A DNA stretch of 22,406 nt, from positions 1 to 22,406 of the forward strand of contig DASYQV010000101.1 in assembly GCA_036005125.1 (NCBI GenBank). The letters are read 5' to 3'. Numbering within the stretch: position 1 is the first letter of the stretch; the number at the start of each line of letters is the position of its first letter. The stretch is from DASYQV01 sp036005125. GTDB lineage: Bacteria > Acidobacteriota > Vicinamibacteria > Vicinamibacterales > UBA2999. Below, in pieces: positions 14,286 to 21,214 of the stretch. The notes beneath the pieces were generated by a model. The model had not been told where the DNA came from. It saw only the letters and a program-made list of their open reading frames with translations, and searched no databases. The translations under genes were made by a program, and so were the position numbers.

Positions 14286-14398
14286 AATTCTTGATTCGTG
14301 ATTCGTGATTTTGCCGCCGGTTGCCTGGATCGCCTTCCAGAAGCTGGGTACTCGAATGCGAAAAGCAGAAATCAAGAATCAAGAATCATGAATGATTC
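14286..14398. repeat. GATTCNT inverted-array repeat, copy A5 (long spacer)
   Basis: The left arm (14286-14312) has units GATTCGT, and the right arm (14369-14398) has inverse units AATCAAG/AATCATG. The spacer is about 56 bases, much longer than in the other copies, but still contains GCCGCC and GGATCG. It lies between two convergent genes and may serve both as a terminator. Confidence 0.8.
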
Positions 14399-14400
14399 CC

Positions 14401-15153
14401 TCACTTCCTCAGCGACGCCTGCGAGAACACGTGGTCCGGGATCTTGGCGTCGAACTCGACGTCAGTGACCACGAACTCGGTGCCGCCGTCGTTCTTCAGC
14501 GCGTCCCTGAAGACTGCCCGCTCGGCAACCCACCGGTGCTGAATCTGGCGCACGCTCTTGATGTCCGTCGTTTTCAGCAGCTTGCCGCTGGTGGCATAAC
14601 GTTCTTCCTTGAGCGGGAGGAACCGATCCTTGTCGACCCACAGCTTGCGCGAATGATAGGAGGGATCGACACCCGGCCTGGCCTTGAGCTCCAACACCCA
14701 GCAGGAGCGTCCCGACACGCTCTCCTCGCCCGTCGTGGTCGCCACATACAGGTTCTGGAGCTTCGGGTCCTCCATCAGGTCTTCGTACGACATGTCGGAG
14801 CCCATCACCGACTGCCGGAGCATGTGCCCTGCAATCTGGATCGTACGATCGGTCGAGGGGCTGTAGGTCCATAGCTGATCGCGCAGCTTCAGCATCTTCG
14901 TTCCGGCCTCCCGCGGAGGCTCCAGGTACTCGGTGAACGCGCGATCCACCCCCTGCACCCACGCCTTCGCCTTCATCGTCCGGCTGCCGCGGCGCCCGTG
15001 GATCGTCATCTCGTACACGGTGATCCTGTTTCCGGAAGCCTGATTCTCGTCAATCTTCTTGAGAATCGATTCGCCCGATGGCGGCTGCGTCTGCGCGGTC
15101 GCGCCGGCCGCACAGGCCGCCAGGCAGACCATCAACACGAGCACCGGTTTCAT
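14401..15153 (-). CDS. Outer membrane lipoprotein-sorting (LolA-like) protein
   Basis: The 250-residue periplasmic protein has a signal peptide (MKPVLVLMVCLAACAAGATA) and then the LolA-like sorting fold, recognised from GNRITVYEMTIHGRRGSRTM, YLEPPREAGTKMLKLRDQLWTYSPS and RKLWVDKDRFLPLKEERY. Family members are predicted to shuttle lipidated or hydrophobic cargo from an ABC transporter to the outer membrane. Two Met/Ser-rich segments (QSVMGSDMSYEDLM) are also family-typical. The ATG overlaps the stop of the upstream permease by four bases (ATGA), so it is translated as part of the operon. Position as last gene after two FtsX permeases and an ATPase supports a LolCDE-LolA-like route. The cargo is unknown. 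Confidence 0.88.
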   Translation of the reverse strand: MKPVLVLMVCLAACAAGATAQTQPPSGESILKKIDENQASGNRITVYEMTIHGRRGSRTMKAKAWVQGVDRAFTEYLEPPREAGTKMLKLRDQLWTYSPSTDRTIQIAGHMLRQSVMGSDMSYEDLMEDPKLQNLYVATTTGEESVSGRSCWVLELKARPGVDPSYHSRKLWVDKDRFLPLKEERYATSGKLLKTTDIKSVRQIQHRWVAERAVFRDALKNDGGTEFVVTDVEFDAKIPDHVFSQASLRK

Positions 15154-16424
15154 GCCTCCAGCTCCTTCATGAGTGTGGCGGTCTGACGCTTGTAGATCCC
15201 GACGCCGGCGATCGCCGCTCCCGTGACGGTGGCGAGCACTCCCGGGACGAACCCGACGAAGAAGGTGGCCGGAGTGATTTGGGTCCGGATCACGCTGTTC
15301 ACCATCAACGAGGAGTTCGCGAACAGGTAGCCCATGTCCAACCCTTTCACCTGCATCCAGTAGGCTGGTATCAGGGCGAGAACCGTCCCCAGGATCGATC
15401 CGAAGAGACCGATGGCCAGCGATTCCACGAGCATTGCCCGATAGAGCCGTCCCTTGTCCTCGCCGAACGCCAGACGGAGGCCGATCTCTCCATAGCGTCT
15501 CAGGCCTCCGATGAGGCCTGCATTCCACAGGACGATGGACATGATGATGGTGAAGATGGCGATTGCCGCGCTCGATACGATCTCAATGTAGTCGATGAGC
15601 TCGGTCACACCCGGCTGACCGTGCATGGTCATCATGGTCGGCGAGAACTCGTCGCCGATCTTCGCCGAGCGCCCGTTGAAGGCATTGGCGACGGACTCGG
15701 CCGTGTCCCTGTGATAGACCGAATCACGAAAGAGTCCCAGAATCTCTCCCGCCGCGTCGGCCATGTCCAGCGCCATCTGGATGTCGGCGATGTCGGCGAT
15801 CATCGCTCCGCGATCCATGGCGCGAACGCCGAAGTTCACGGTTCCTGCAATGATGAAATTGCTGGTCGCCATACTGCCGAACATCGTGCTGCTGATGAGC
15901 GTCGCCGTCCCGCCCGGTCCGACGCCGAGGTGAGTCGCCAGCTCGTCGCTGACCAGAATCTCGCCGCGTCCGGCAGGGAGGCGTCCGCGCACAAGGGCCC
16001 GTTCGAGATGCATGATTTGACGGTCGGGGCTGTCGGCGGCAACAAGGTTCACCCCGAAGCCGAATATCGGAGCCTGCGCCCTGGTCTGCCCCTTGTCGTC
16101 TGGGATGTCGAGCAATCCGGCAAATCGAATCCGCGGAGTCCAGATCAAATCAGGGAACTGGTGCCGCAGCTGACCGATCAGTGGTCCTATCCCGCTCAAG
16201 GCCAGCTCGTTCGAGGGCTGATCTCCCTCTCTGGCAGCGGCCCTCGATGTCACCTTCACGTGCCCGGTGCTGAAAGCGGCGGCCGCGTCGCTCACGTTCG
16301 AATTGATGCCCTTGAGATATGTTTGAAGGAAGACCGTCAGCATGACGCCGGCGATCACCGTTACGGCTGGAAAGAGGCTTCGTGCCCGATCGCGAACGAG
16401 GCCCGTGATGAGAAAGCGAATCAT
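15150..16424 (-). CDS. FtsX/LolE-like ABC transporter permease (second)
   Basis: The 424-residue inner-membrane protein has a first membrane segment at about 18-36 (LFPAVTVIAGVMLTVFLQTYL), a large periplasmic domain of the MacB-PCD type (about 40-290) and three C-terminal segments of the FtsX domain (AAIAIFTIIMSIVLWNAG; ESLAIGLFGSILGTVLALI; FFVGFVPGVLATVTGAAIAG). The cytoplasmic coupling loop GLRRYGEIGLRLAFGEDKGRLYRA is typical of LolC/LolE. The ATG overlaps the stop of the first permease (ATGA), and its own stop overlaps the LolA-like start, so three genes are coupled. The frame is open further upstream inside the first permease, but no features there support a longer protein. It probably pairs with the first permease as a heterodimer. 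Confidence 0.9.
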   Translation of the reverse strand: MIRFLITGLVRDRARSLFPAVTVIAGVMLTVFLQTYLKGINSNVSDAAAAFSTGHVKVTSRAAAREGDQPSNELALSGIGPLIGQLRHQFPDLIWTPRIRFAGLLDIPDDKGQTRAQAPIFGFGVNLVAADSPDRQIMHLERALVRGRLPAGRGEILVSDELATHLGVGPGGTATLISSTMFGSMATSNFIIAGTVNFGVRAMDRGAMIADIADIQMALDMADAAGEILGLFRDSVYHRDTAESVANAFNGRSAKIGDEFSPTMMTMHGQPGVTELIDYIEIVSSAAIAIFTIIMSIVLWNAGLIGGLRRYGEIGLRLAFGEDKGRLYRAMLVESLAIGLFGSILGTVLALIPAYWMQVKGLDMGYLFANSSLMVNSVIRTQITPATFFVGFVPGVLATVTGAAIAGVGIYKRQTATLMKELEA

Positions 16425-17590
16425 CCGAGCCTGCCTCGCAACGCCTCTGTTGGCTGCAGCCTGGCGATCTTGCGGGTCGGGAGGAAACTCACGACGGTTG
16501 TCGTCACCCCAACAAGGGCTGTCGTCCCCAGAACCAGAGCGGCTGAATAGGCGGGGTAGATCCTGTCGCCCACCGAAAAGCCGACCTGTTCGGTCACCGG
16601 AGGCAGAGGGATTCCCGAGTTCGCGAGAAGCCCGAGCAGAGGAATGCCATAGATTGCCCCGATAACGGCGGCCAGCACGGCGTTGAACGCGCCCTCGAGC
16701 GTGAACATCCGGATCACCGATCCACGGGTGAGACCGAGAGCCATCAGTGTGCCGATCTCCTTCTTGCGATAGAAGATCGAGAGCACCTGGGTATCCAGGA
16801 TCGTGATCATGCCGAGGAAAAGCAGGATCGTATAAACAATCGCGCCACCGGCCATCTTCGTCCTCACCATGGCCCGGACGTCGGCGAGGAGGAAGTCGAG
16901 ATTCTTGAAAGTCCAGCCCGTCACGGCTCCTCCGGAAGTGCCGTTCGCAAGGACAACGAGACTGGCCTCCCCGTTCATCCGGGCCATCCGCTGCAGTCTG
17001 TCGAGCGGCAGCCACACCTGCCCGCTGTCCACCGTCTGCACTGACGTGTTCATCACGCGAGCGATCCGGATCTCCTCGGCGTCGAAGGTTCCGACGGCGT
17101 CCCGCCATCGAACGGTGGCGACGTCCGCGACCTTCAACCCCGCCTCTCTGGCCATCCGCGTTCCGATGAGCGCTGGCCCCGATCCGGGTGAGTCGGCCAG
17201 CACGTCAGTCGGCAGGGACAGCACGTGCTGATTTGGATCGATGCCCTTGAGCAGAATCGATCGGAAGGTTCCTGCTGAGTAGATGTAGCCCTGAACGATC
17301 AGGATGGGCGTCGCCCGCCCGCTTTCGATGAGGCTCGTCAGGCCGGCGGGAATCGGGCCGTGAGCGTCGGCAAGCTCCAACGGATCTTGCGGGTCGTACT
17401 TCGGGTGCCAGTACTGCCCGCCCCCGAGCTCCGCGCTGATCATCGCCTGGGACATCTGCTCGCCCATGCCCACGTAGAGGCCCTGGAGCCCGATGATGAC
17501 GACAAAGGCGAGGGAGAGGACGACGACCCTCAGCCACGCTTTCATTCCCGCGCCGAGAAAGTTGCGCAAAGCAAGCTTGGCAATCGTCAT
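16421..17590 (-). CDS. FtsX/LolC-like ABC transporter permease (first)
   Basis: The 389-residue permease starts MTIAKLALRNFLGAGMKAW, with a membrane segment at about 20-40, a periplasmic MacB-PCD-like domain to about 245, then three further segments beginning near IVYTILLFLGMITILDT. The coupling loop YRKKEIGTLMALGLTRGSVIRMF is characteristic of LolC/LolE and MacB-type permeases. The last segment ends with SFLPTRKIARLQPTEALRG, a classic FtsX-family ending. It is separated from its ATPase by about 160 bases of palindromic insertions, unlike the tight junctions elsewhere in the operon. It overlaps the second permease by four bases. Confidence 0.9.
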   Translation of the reverse strand: MTIAKLALRNFLGAGMKAWLRVVVLSLAFVVIIGLQGLYVGMGEQMSQAMISAELGGGQYWHPKYDPQDPLELADAHGPIPAGLTSLIESGRATPILIVQGYIYSAGTFRSILLKGIDPNQHVLSLPTDVLADSPGSGPALIGTRMAREAGLKVADVATVRWRDAVGTFDAEEIRIARVMNTSVQTVDSGQVWLPLDRLQRMARMNGEASLVVLANGTSGGAVTGWTFKNLDFLLADVRAMVRTKMAGGAIVYTILLFLGMITILDTQVLSIFYRKKEIGTLMALGLTRGSVIRMFTLEGAFNAVLAAVIGAIYGIPLLGLLANSGIPLPPVTEQVGFSVGDRIYPAYSAALVLGTTALVGVTTTVVSFLPTRKIARLQPTEALRGRLG

Positions 17591-17602
17591 ATCACTGCCT
17601 TA

Positions 17603-17662
17603 AGTCCGTTATGCGGCTCCCAACGCGAATTCCGGACCCATTGCCGGACCGCATAACGGACT
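17603..17662. repeat. 60-bp palindrome in the ABC operon
   Basis: AGTCCGTTATGCGG (17603-17616) pairs perfectly with CCGCATAACGGACT (17649-17662). An inner TCCGG/CCGGA stem lies inside the 32-base middle. It sits just upstream of the first permease start on the minus-strand transcript and could shape mRNA processing or translation there, or be an independent short repeat. Confidence 0.8.
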
Positions 17663-17663
17663 A

Positions 17664-17680
17664 GGCGCGCGGAGCGCGCC
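17664..17680. repeat. GC-rich mini-hairpin
   Basis: GGCGCGC-GGA-GCGCGCC forms a perfect seven-pair stem with a three-base loop, one base away from the 60-bp palindrome. It lacks a T run on either side, so a terminator role is doubtful. Confidence 0.6.
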
Positions 17681-17692
17681 AAAGAGAAACCG

Positions 17693-17833
17693 CGCTAACC
17701 AGTCAAGGGCTCTGCTGGCCGGGTAGTGTCCTAACCCAAATTAGGACACTACCGCTGGCCGGGGTCCCCAACGCGCGTTTCCCAGCGCGTTGGGGTGGAA
17801 GACATCACGGGTACAGCTCTTGGCTGGTTAGCG
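17693..17833. mobile_element. Putative 141-bp MITE-like insertion reading into the ABC ATPase gene
   Basis: The ends are inverted repeats: CGCTAACCAGTCAAG (17693-17707) and CTTGGCTGGTTAGCG (17819-17833), 14 of 15 matching. Inside are an 11-bp-stem hairpin CCCCAACGCGC/GCGCGTTGGGG (17766-17795) and a nested 32-bp palindrome. No transposase is encoded and no target duplication is evident. The right part encodes about the last 28 residues of the ATPase, so the insertion seems to have replaced its natural C-terminus. Confidence 0.45.
17714..17761. repeat. 32-bp palindrome flanked by 8-bp direct repeats
   Basis: GGTAGTGTCCTAA (17722-17734), a six-base loop and TTAGGACACTACC (17741-17753) make a perfect 13-bp stem. 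It is flanked by GCTGGCCG on both sides (17714-17721 and 17754-17761), as expected for a target-site duplication. Its right half supplies the TAG stop (17749-17751) of the ATPase gene. It looks like a minimal insertion nested inside the 141-bp element. Confidence 0.6.
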
Positions 17834-18549
17834 GGAACGGTCTGAAGGACCTTGTCTTCGATGACGACACCGTCGTTGAGAACAATCTTACGTCGGAGGT
17901 ACCGGATCACTTTCTCGTCGTGCGTGGCAAAGATGAATGTCGTCTGGAGATCTCGACTCAAAGCGGTCATCGTGTCGAGAACGTTCCGTGAGTTCTCCCC
18001 GTCCAGATTGGCCGTCGGCTCGTCGGCCAGCACCAGTTCCGGCCTCTTGACGATCGCACGAGCGATCGCCACCCGTTGACTCTGCCCGCCGGAAAGTTGG
18101 GCGGGCCTGGAACTTGCCCGGTCGGCCAGCCCGACCCATTCGAGGGCGGCCATGACCGCCTTGTGTCGTTCACCGGCGGGAGCTCCCAGCACCAGCAGCG
18201 GAAATTCCACGTTCTCGTAGACAGTGTAGACCGGGAGCAGATTGTGCGTTTGAAAGATGAACCCGATGTGTCGGCTTCGCAGCTCCGCGGCCTTCTTGTG
18301 AGAGAGATCTTCAATGCGCTCACCGAGGACTTCGGCGCTGCCCTCGGTCGGCCGGTCCAGCGAACCGAGAATGTTGAGAAGCGTCGTCTTGCCGGAACCG
18401 CTCGGTCCCACCAGCCCGGCAAACTCGCTCCGATGGAAGGTCAGGTTCACCTTGTTGAGGGCGACCAACCGCGAACCTCCGAGTGAATAGACCTTGACCA
18501 GATCTCTGGTCCTGATGAGAGGAGATGCCGGTCCGTTCATGCTCGCCAT
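17749..18549 (-). CDS. ABC transporter ATP-binding protein (LolD/MacB type)
   Basis: The 266-residue ATPase energises the two FtsX permeases downstream. Motifs are complete: Walker A GPSGSGKTT (48-56), Q-loop Gln100, signature LSGGQSQR (152-159), Walker B LVLADEPT with Glu177, and switch His210 in FATHDE. The insert LRSRHIGFIFQTHNLLPVYTVYENVEFPLL is typical of the LolD/MacB/FtsE group. Family members end soon after the DGVVIEDK strand (about 226-233). Here about 28 extra residues from PANQPR to the end are read from a palindromic insertion that also gives the stop codon. A second in-frame ATG lies three codons in. The gene starts 15 bases after the barrel gene ends. Confidence 0.93.
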   Translation of the reverse strand: MASMNGPASPLIRTRDLVKVYSLGGSRLVALNKVNLTFHRSEFAGLVGPSGSGKTTLLNILGSLDRPTEGSAEVLGERIEDLSHKKAAELRSRHIGFIFQTHNLLPVYTVYENVEFPLLVLGAPAGERHKAVMAALEWVGLADRASSRPAQLSGGQSQRVAIARAIVKRPELVLADEPTANLDGENSRNVLDTMTALSRDLQTTFIFATHDEKVIRYLRRKIVLNDGVVIEDKVLQTVPANQPRAVPVMSSTPTRWETRVGDPGQR

Positions 18550-18564
18550 TTCACGATAACCTCG

Positions 18565-19743
18565 CTACGGCCTCGCGGACTTGCCGGCTCCGTGATTGTA
18601 GACGGCCATGATCTGGACTCCCTTCCCTGCGAGCGGACTTCGACCGGCGCTCGAAGACGACTGCGGAAAGATCCTCAATTGCCGGGGATTCCAGAATCCC
18701 ATGATATAGAACTGCCATCGGTCGTACGTCCGCTGCCAGTTGACGAAGCGGTAGACCTCCTCGCGTTCCGCGTCGACGTACAGGATGCCTGAAATGGTGT
18801 CGAGGAGGCTCAGCGGATAATTCAGGGAGGCGGCAGAGAACTTCGTGCTCACCCGTTGCCCGAGAATCTCCTCGGGGATCTCCTGGACGAAATACTCCCC
18901 CAGCACGTGCAGTCCATTGCCCAGGCCGAAGGTGTAGTCGGCGCCGATCGTCAGCGCACGCGTGTCGGCGGACGGACGGGCCCGACTGGTCTGATGCACC
19001 ACCGCTCCTTCGAACCAGATGCCGATTCCGACGTCCCACTTCCCGTCGAGCGCGTAGCGTCCCTCTCGGGCAAGCGGATCCTGATCGGCGGTGGCGGTCG
19101 CAAAACCTTTCGAGAGGTCGGCACGCCGGTGATGCGTCGTGAACGCCATCGAGCCCTTGAACAGCGGCGCCTGAAATCGGCCGCCGTACTCGGGCGTTCC
19201 GGCGCGGGTCCGGTTCAACTCGAGCCCCTTCAGCTGGTCGTTCCCGTAAAGACCCCACGCCCAGACAGTGAAATCGCGCGGAAAGTATTCGCGCACGAGC
19301 AGTCCATACACTCCGTCGGTGATTTGAAGCGGGTCGCGCGGGTCGACGCTGTCGAACCATCTCAACGGCCGGAGCAACAGCGCCGACCCGAAGTTGATCT
19401 TCTGGAGGCCCAGTCGGCCTTCGAACCTGGACGTCTTGAACCGCGCCCACGCGCGGTATGCCTTCAGCCGTCCTGTAGTGTCGAGGTCGTGCCAGCTGCG
19501 GGACTCTCCGAACCCGTACGCATTAATGGCGACCTCGCCGTCGATGACCCGGCTCTTCGGCAGCTGTCGCTCGAGCGACAGCGTGGGGACGTAGCGAATG
19601 CCGATGCCAGCCGTCGATGATCCATCGTCGCTCACGGTGAACCACGTCGAAAGCTGCCCCTGCACGGACAGCGGTTGAGAGGCAGCCGTGCGCGCGATCA
19701 GGAGCGCGAGCTGGAACACGACAGCCATCCGGACGAGGGCCAT
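18565..19743 (-). CDS. Predicted outer-membrane beta-barrel protein
   Basis: I do not recognise a named family. The 392-residue product has a signal peptide (MALVRMAVVFQLALLIARTAAS) and then many short amphipathic strands with aromatic ends (YRAWARFKTSRFEGRLGLQK, FTVWAWGLYGN, QFYIMGFWNP, IMAVYNH), the pattern of a 14-18-strand outer-membrane barrel resembling DUF1302/alginate-export-like porins. A GGGAG ribosome site about ten bases upstream supports the ATG at 19743. A GTG at 19788 would add 15 residues before the signal peptide. It is the first gene of the ABC operon, so it may be the outer-membrane receiver or pore, or the client of the export route. The terminal residue is Pro rather than the Phe/Trp usual for barrels. 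Confidence 0.75.
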   Translation of the reverse strand: MALVRMAVVFQLALLIARTAASQPLSVQGQLSTWFTVSDDGSSTAGIGIRYVPTLSLERQLPKSRVIDGEVAINAYGFGESRSWHDLDTTGRLKAYRAWARFKTSRFEGRLGLQKINFGSALLLRPLRWFDSVDPRDPLQITDGVYGLLVREYFPRDFTVWAWGLYGNDQLKGLELNRTRAGTPEYGGRFQAPLFKGSMAFTTHHRRADLSKGFATATADQDPLAREGRYALDGKWDVGIGIWFEGAVVHQTSRARPSADTRALTIGADYTFGLGNGLHVLGEYFVQEIPEEILGQRVSTKFSAASLNYPLSLLDTISGILYVDAEREEVYRFVNWQRTYDRWQFYIMGFWNPRQLRIFPQSSSSAGRSPLAGKGVQIMAVYNHGAGKSARP

Positions 19744-19886
19744 GGCGCTCGTTCTCCCGCGCGTCCTGTAGACTTCGCCTCCGGTCACGGCTCTGCCTGC
19801 ATCCTTTCATCAAGAGCGATCGTAATAGTGTTCATATCCAACGGTGGATTTCACGATAAACTGCCACATTCGACAGGAGGTTTCCT

Positions 19887-21113
19887 GTGTTGCTCCGGAG
19901 AATCGGCTTCGGTGTCGTGTTGGCGGCGCTGTCCGCGTGGCCATCCTCCGGGTGGGCGCAGGACGGCAACAAGGTACCGACGTTCGCCAGGGACGTGGCA
20001 CCCATCTTCTACGCTCACTGCGTCGAGTGTCATCGTCCGACGATGTTCGCACCCATGTCGCTTGTGAAGTACGAAGACGCGCGGCCATGGGCCAGGTCCA
20101 TCAAGCAGCGAGTCGCGGCACGGACGATGCCGCCGTGGGGCGCCGACCCGGCACACGGCGTCTTCAAGAACGACCCGAGCTTGTCGGATGCGGAGATTAG
20201 AACAATTGAGGCCTGGGTCGACGGCGGTGCACCCAGGGGAGACGATAAAGATCTCCCCAAGATGCCGACGTTCGTGGACGGCTGGAGCATTGGCAACCCC
20301 GACGCGGTCTACTCGATGCAGGAGCCGTTCGACATCCCGGCGAGCGGAGCGATTCCGTACCAATATCTGCGGGTTCCGACGAACCTCGCCGAGGACAGAT
20401 GGATTCAGGCGATCGAGATCAAGCCGGGCGCGCGGGCGCATGTACATCACGTCATCGCGTTCACGCAGCCGGCCGGAGCGCCAATTCAGGCGCAGGGAGC
20501 GCTTGGACCAGGCAACATCGGTTCTGTCACGCCGAACAAGCAAGGTATCGTCTTTCCTCCAGGTGTGGCGCGGCTGCTCAGGGGAAACTCCGACATCGTC
20601 CTGCAGATGCACTACACGACCAATGGCGAGGAAGCCGTCGACAGGACGGTCGTGGGGGTGATTTTCGCGAAAGAACCGCCGCAGAAACAGCAGATCGGCG
20701 GCATGGCCCTCAACCCGTTCTTCGTGATTCCCCCGGGCGCGCCGAACCACGAAGTACGCGCGAAGCGGGTGCTTGCCAACGACACGTTGCTGACGTCCCT
20801 GACACCGCACATGCACACGCGCGGGAAAGACATGACCTACATTGCGCACCTGCCTGACGGGACCTCAGAGATGCTCCTGTCGGTTCCGAAGTACGACTTC
20901 AACTGGCAGATTACCTACCAGCTTGCCAGGCCCAGGCTCCTTCCGAAAGGGACGGAGATGGAAGTCATCGCGCACTTCGACAACTCACCGGCCAACAAGT
21001 CCAACCCCGATCCCACGAAGGACGTGCGCTGGGGTGATCAGACGTGGGAGGAGATGATGATCGGCTTCTGGGGCACGATCGTCGATCGTCCGGTCGGACC
21101 TTCGCAACAGTAA
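19887..21113 (+). CDS. Secreted cytochrome c domain fused to copper type II monooxygenase-like domain
   Basis: The 408-residue exported protein starts at a GTG with AGGAGG five bases upstream and has a signal peptide ending near GWA. A short c-type haem domain (about 30-115) carries Cys45-x-x-Cys48-His49 (CVECH) and the likely axial Met81 in RTMPPW. The rest resembles the catalytic core of copper type II ascorbate-dependent monooxygenases (PHM/DBH): candidate copper ligands are His187/His188 (HVHHVI) and His242 (QMHY), then the HxH pair His308/His310 (PHMHTRG) and Met390 or Met391 (WEEMM). It would oxidise an unknown substrate in the periplasm with electrons through the haem. It is transcribed divergently from the barrel operon and ends before repeat B3. 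Substrate and partner are not evident. Confidence 0.88.
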   Translation: MLLRRIGFGVVLAALSAWPSSGWAQDGNKVPTFARDVAPIFYAHCVECHRPTMFAPMSLVKYEDARPWARSIKQRVAARTMPPWGADPAHGVFKNDPSLSDAEIRTIEAWVDGGAPRGDDKDLPKMPTFVDGWSIGNPDAVYSMQEPFDIPASGAIPYQYLRVPTNLAEDRWIQAIEIKPGARAHVHHVIAFTQPAGAPIQAQGALGPGNIGSVTPNKQGIVFPPGVARLLRGNSDIVLQMHYTTNGEEAVDRTVVGVIFAKEPPQKQQIGGMALNPFFVIPPGAPNHEVRAKRVLANDTLLTSLTPHMHTRGKDMTYIAHLPDGTSEMLLSVPKYDFNWQITYQLARPRLLPKGTEMEVIAHFDNSPANKSNPDPTKDVRWGDQTWEEMMIGFWGTIVDRPVGPSQQ

Positions 21114-21124
21114 TTGTGTAGAAC

Positions 21125-21214
21125 ACATAAGGCCGCATCTTCAGATGCGGCGCGCGGGTCTAAAAGACCTGCGCCTGGTTCAACTGGGCCGGGTTGAAGA
21201 CCCGGCCTACGTAC
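21125..21214. repeat. GTACGTAGG palindromic element, copy B3 (three hairpins)
   Basis: The right end CGGCCTACGTAC (21203-21214) matches B1/B2, while the left end (CACATAAGGCCG) is decayed. Three hairpins follow in a row: GCCGCATCT/AGATGCGGC (21132-21151), GCGCGGGTCT/AGACCTGCGC with one G-U pair (21152-21174) and GGCCGGGT/ACCCGGCC (21187-21207). It fills most of the gap between the monooxygenase-like gene and the NTF2-like gene. Confidence 0.8.

Noticed and set aside
16425..17108. Upstream extension of the second permease frame
   Set aside because: It lies out of frame within the first permease and shows no membrane or domain features. The ATGA overlap start at 16424 is the natural one.
17603..17662. 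Integron attC site (GTTATGC and GCATAAC arms)
   Set aside because: An attC top strand begins with the ...AAC box and ends with the GTT... box. Here the order is reversed, the boxes do not fit the consensus, and no integrase or cassette array is near.
17664..17680. Rho-independent terminator in the ABC operon
   Set aside because: The GC hairpin has no T run on either strand and lies inside an operon whose downstream genes are needed with the ATPase.
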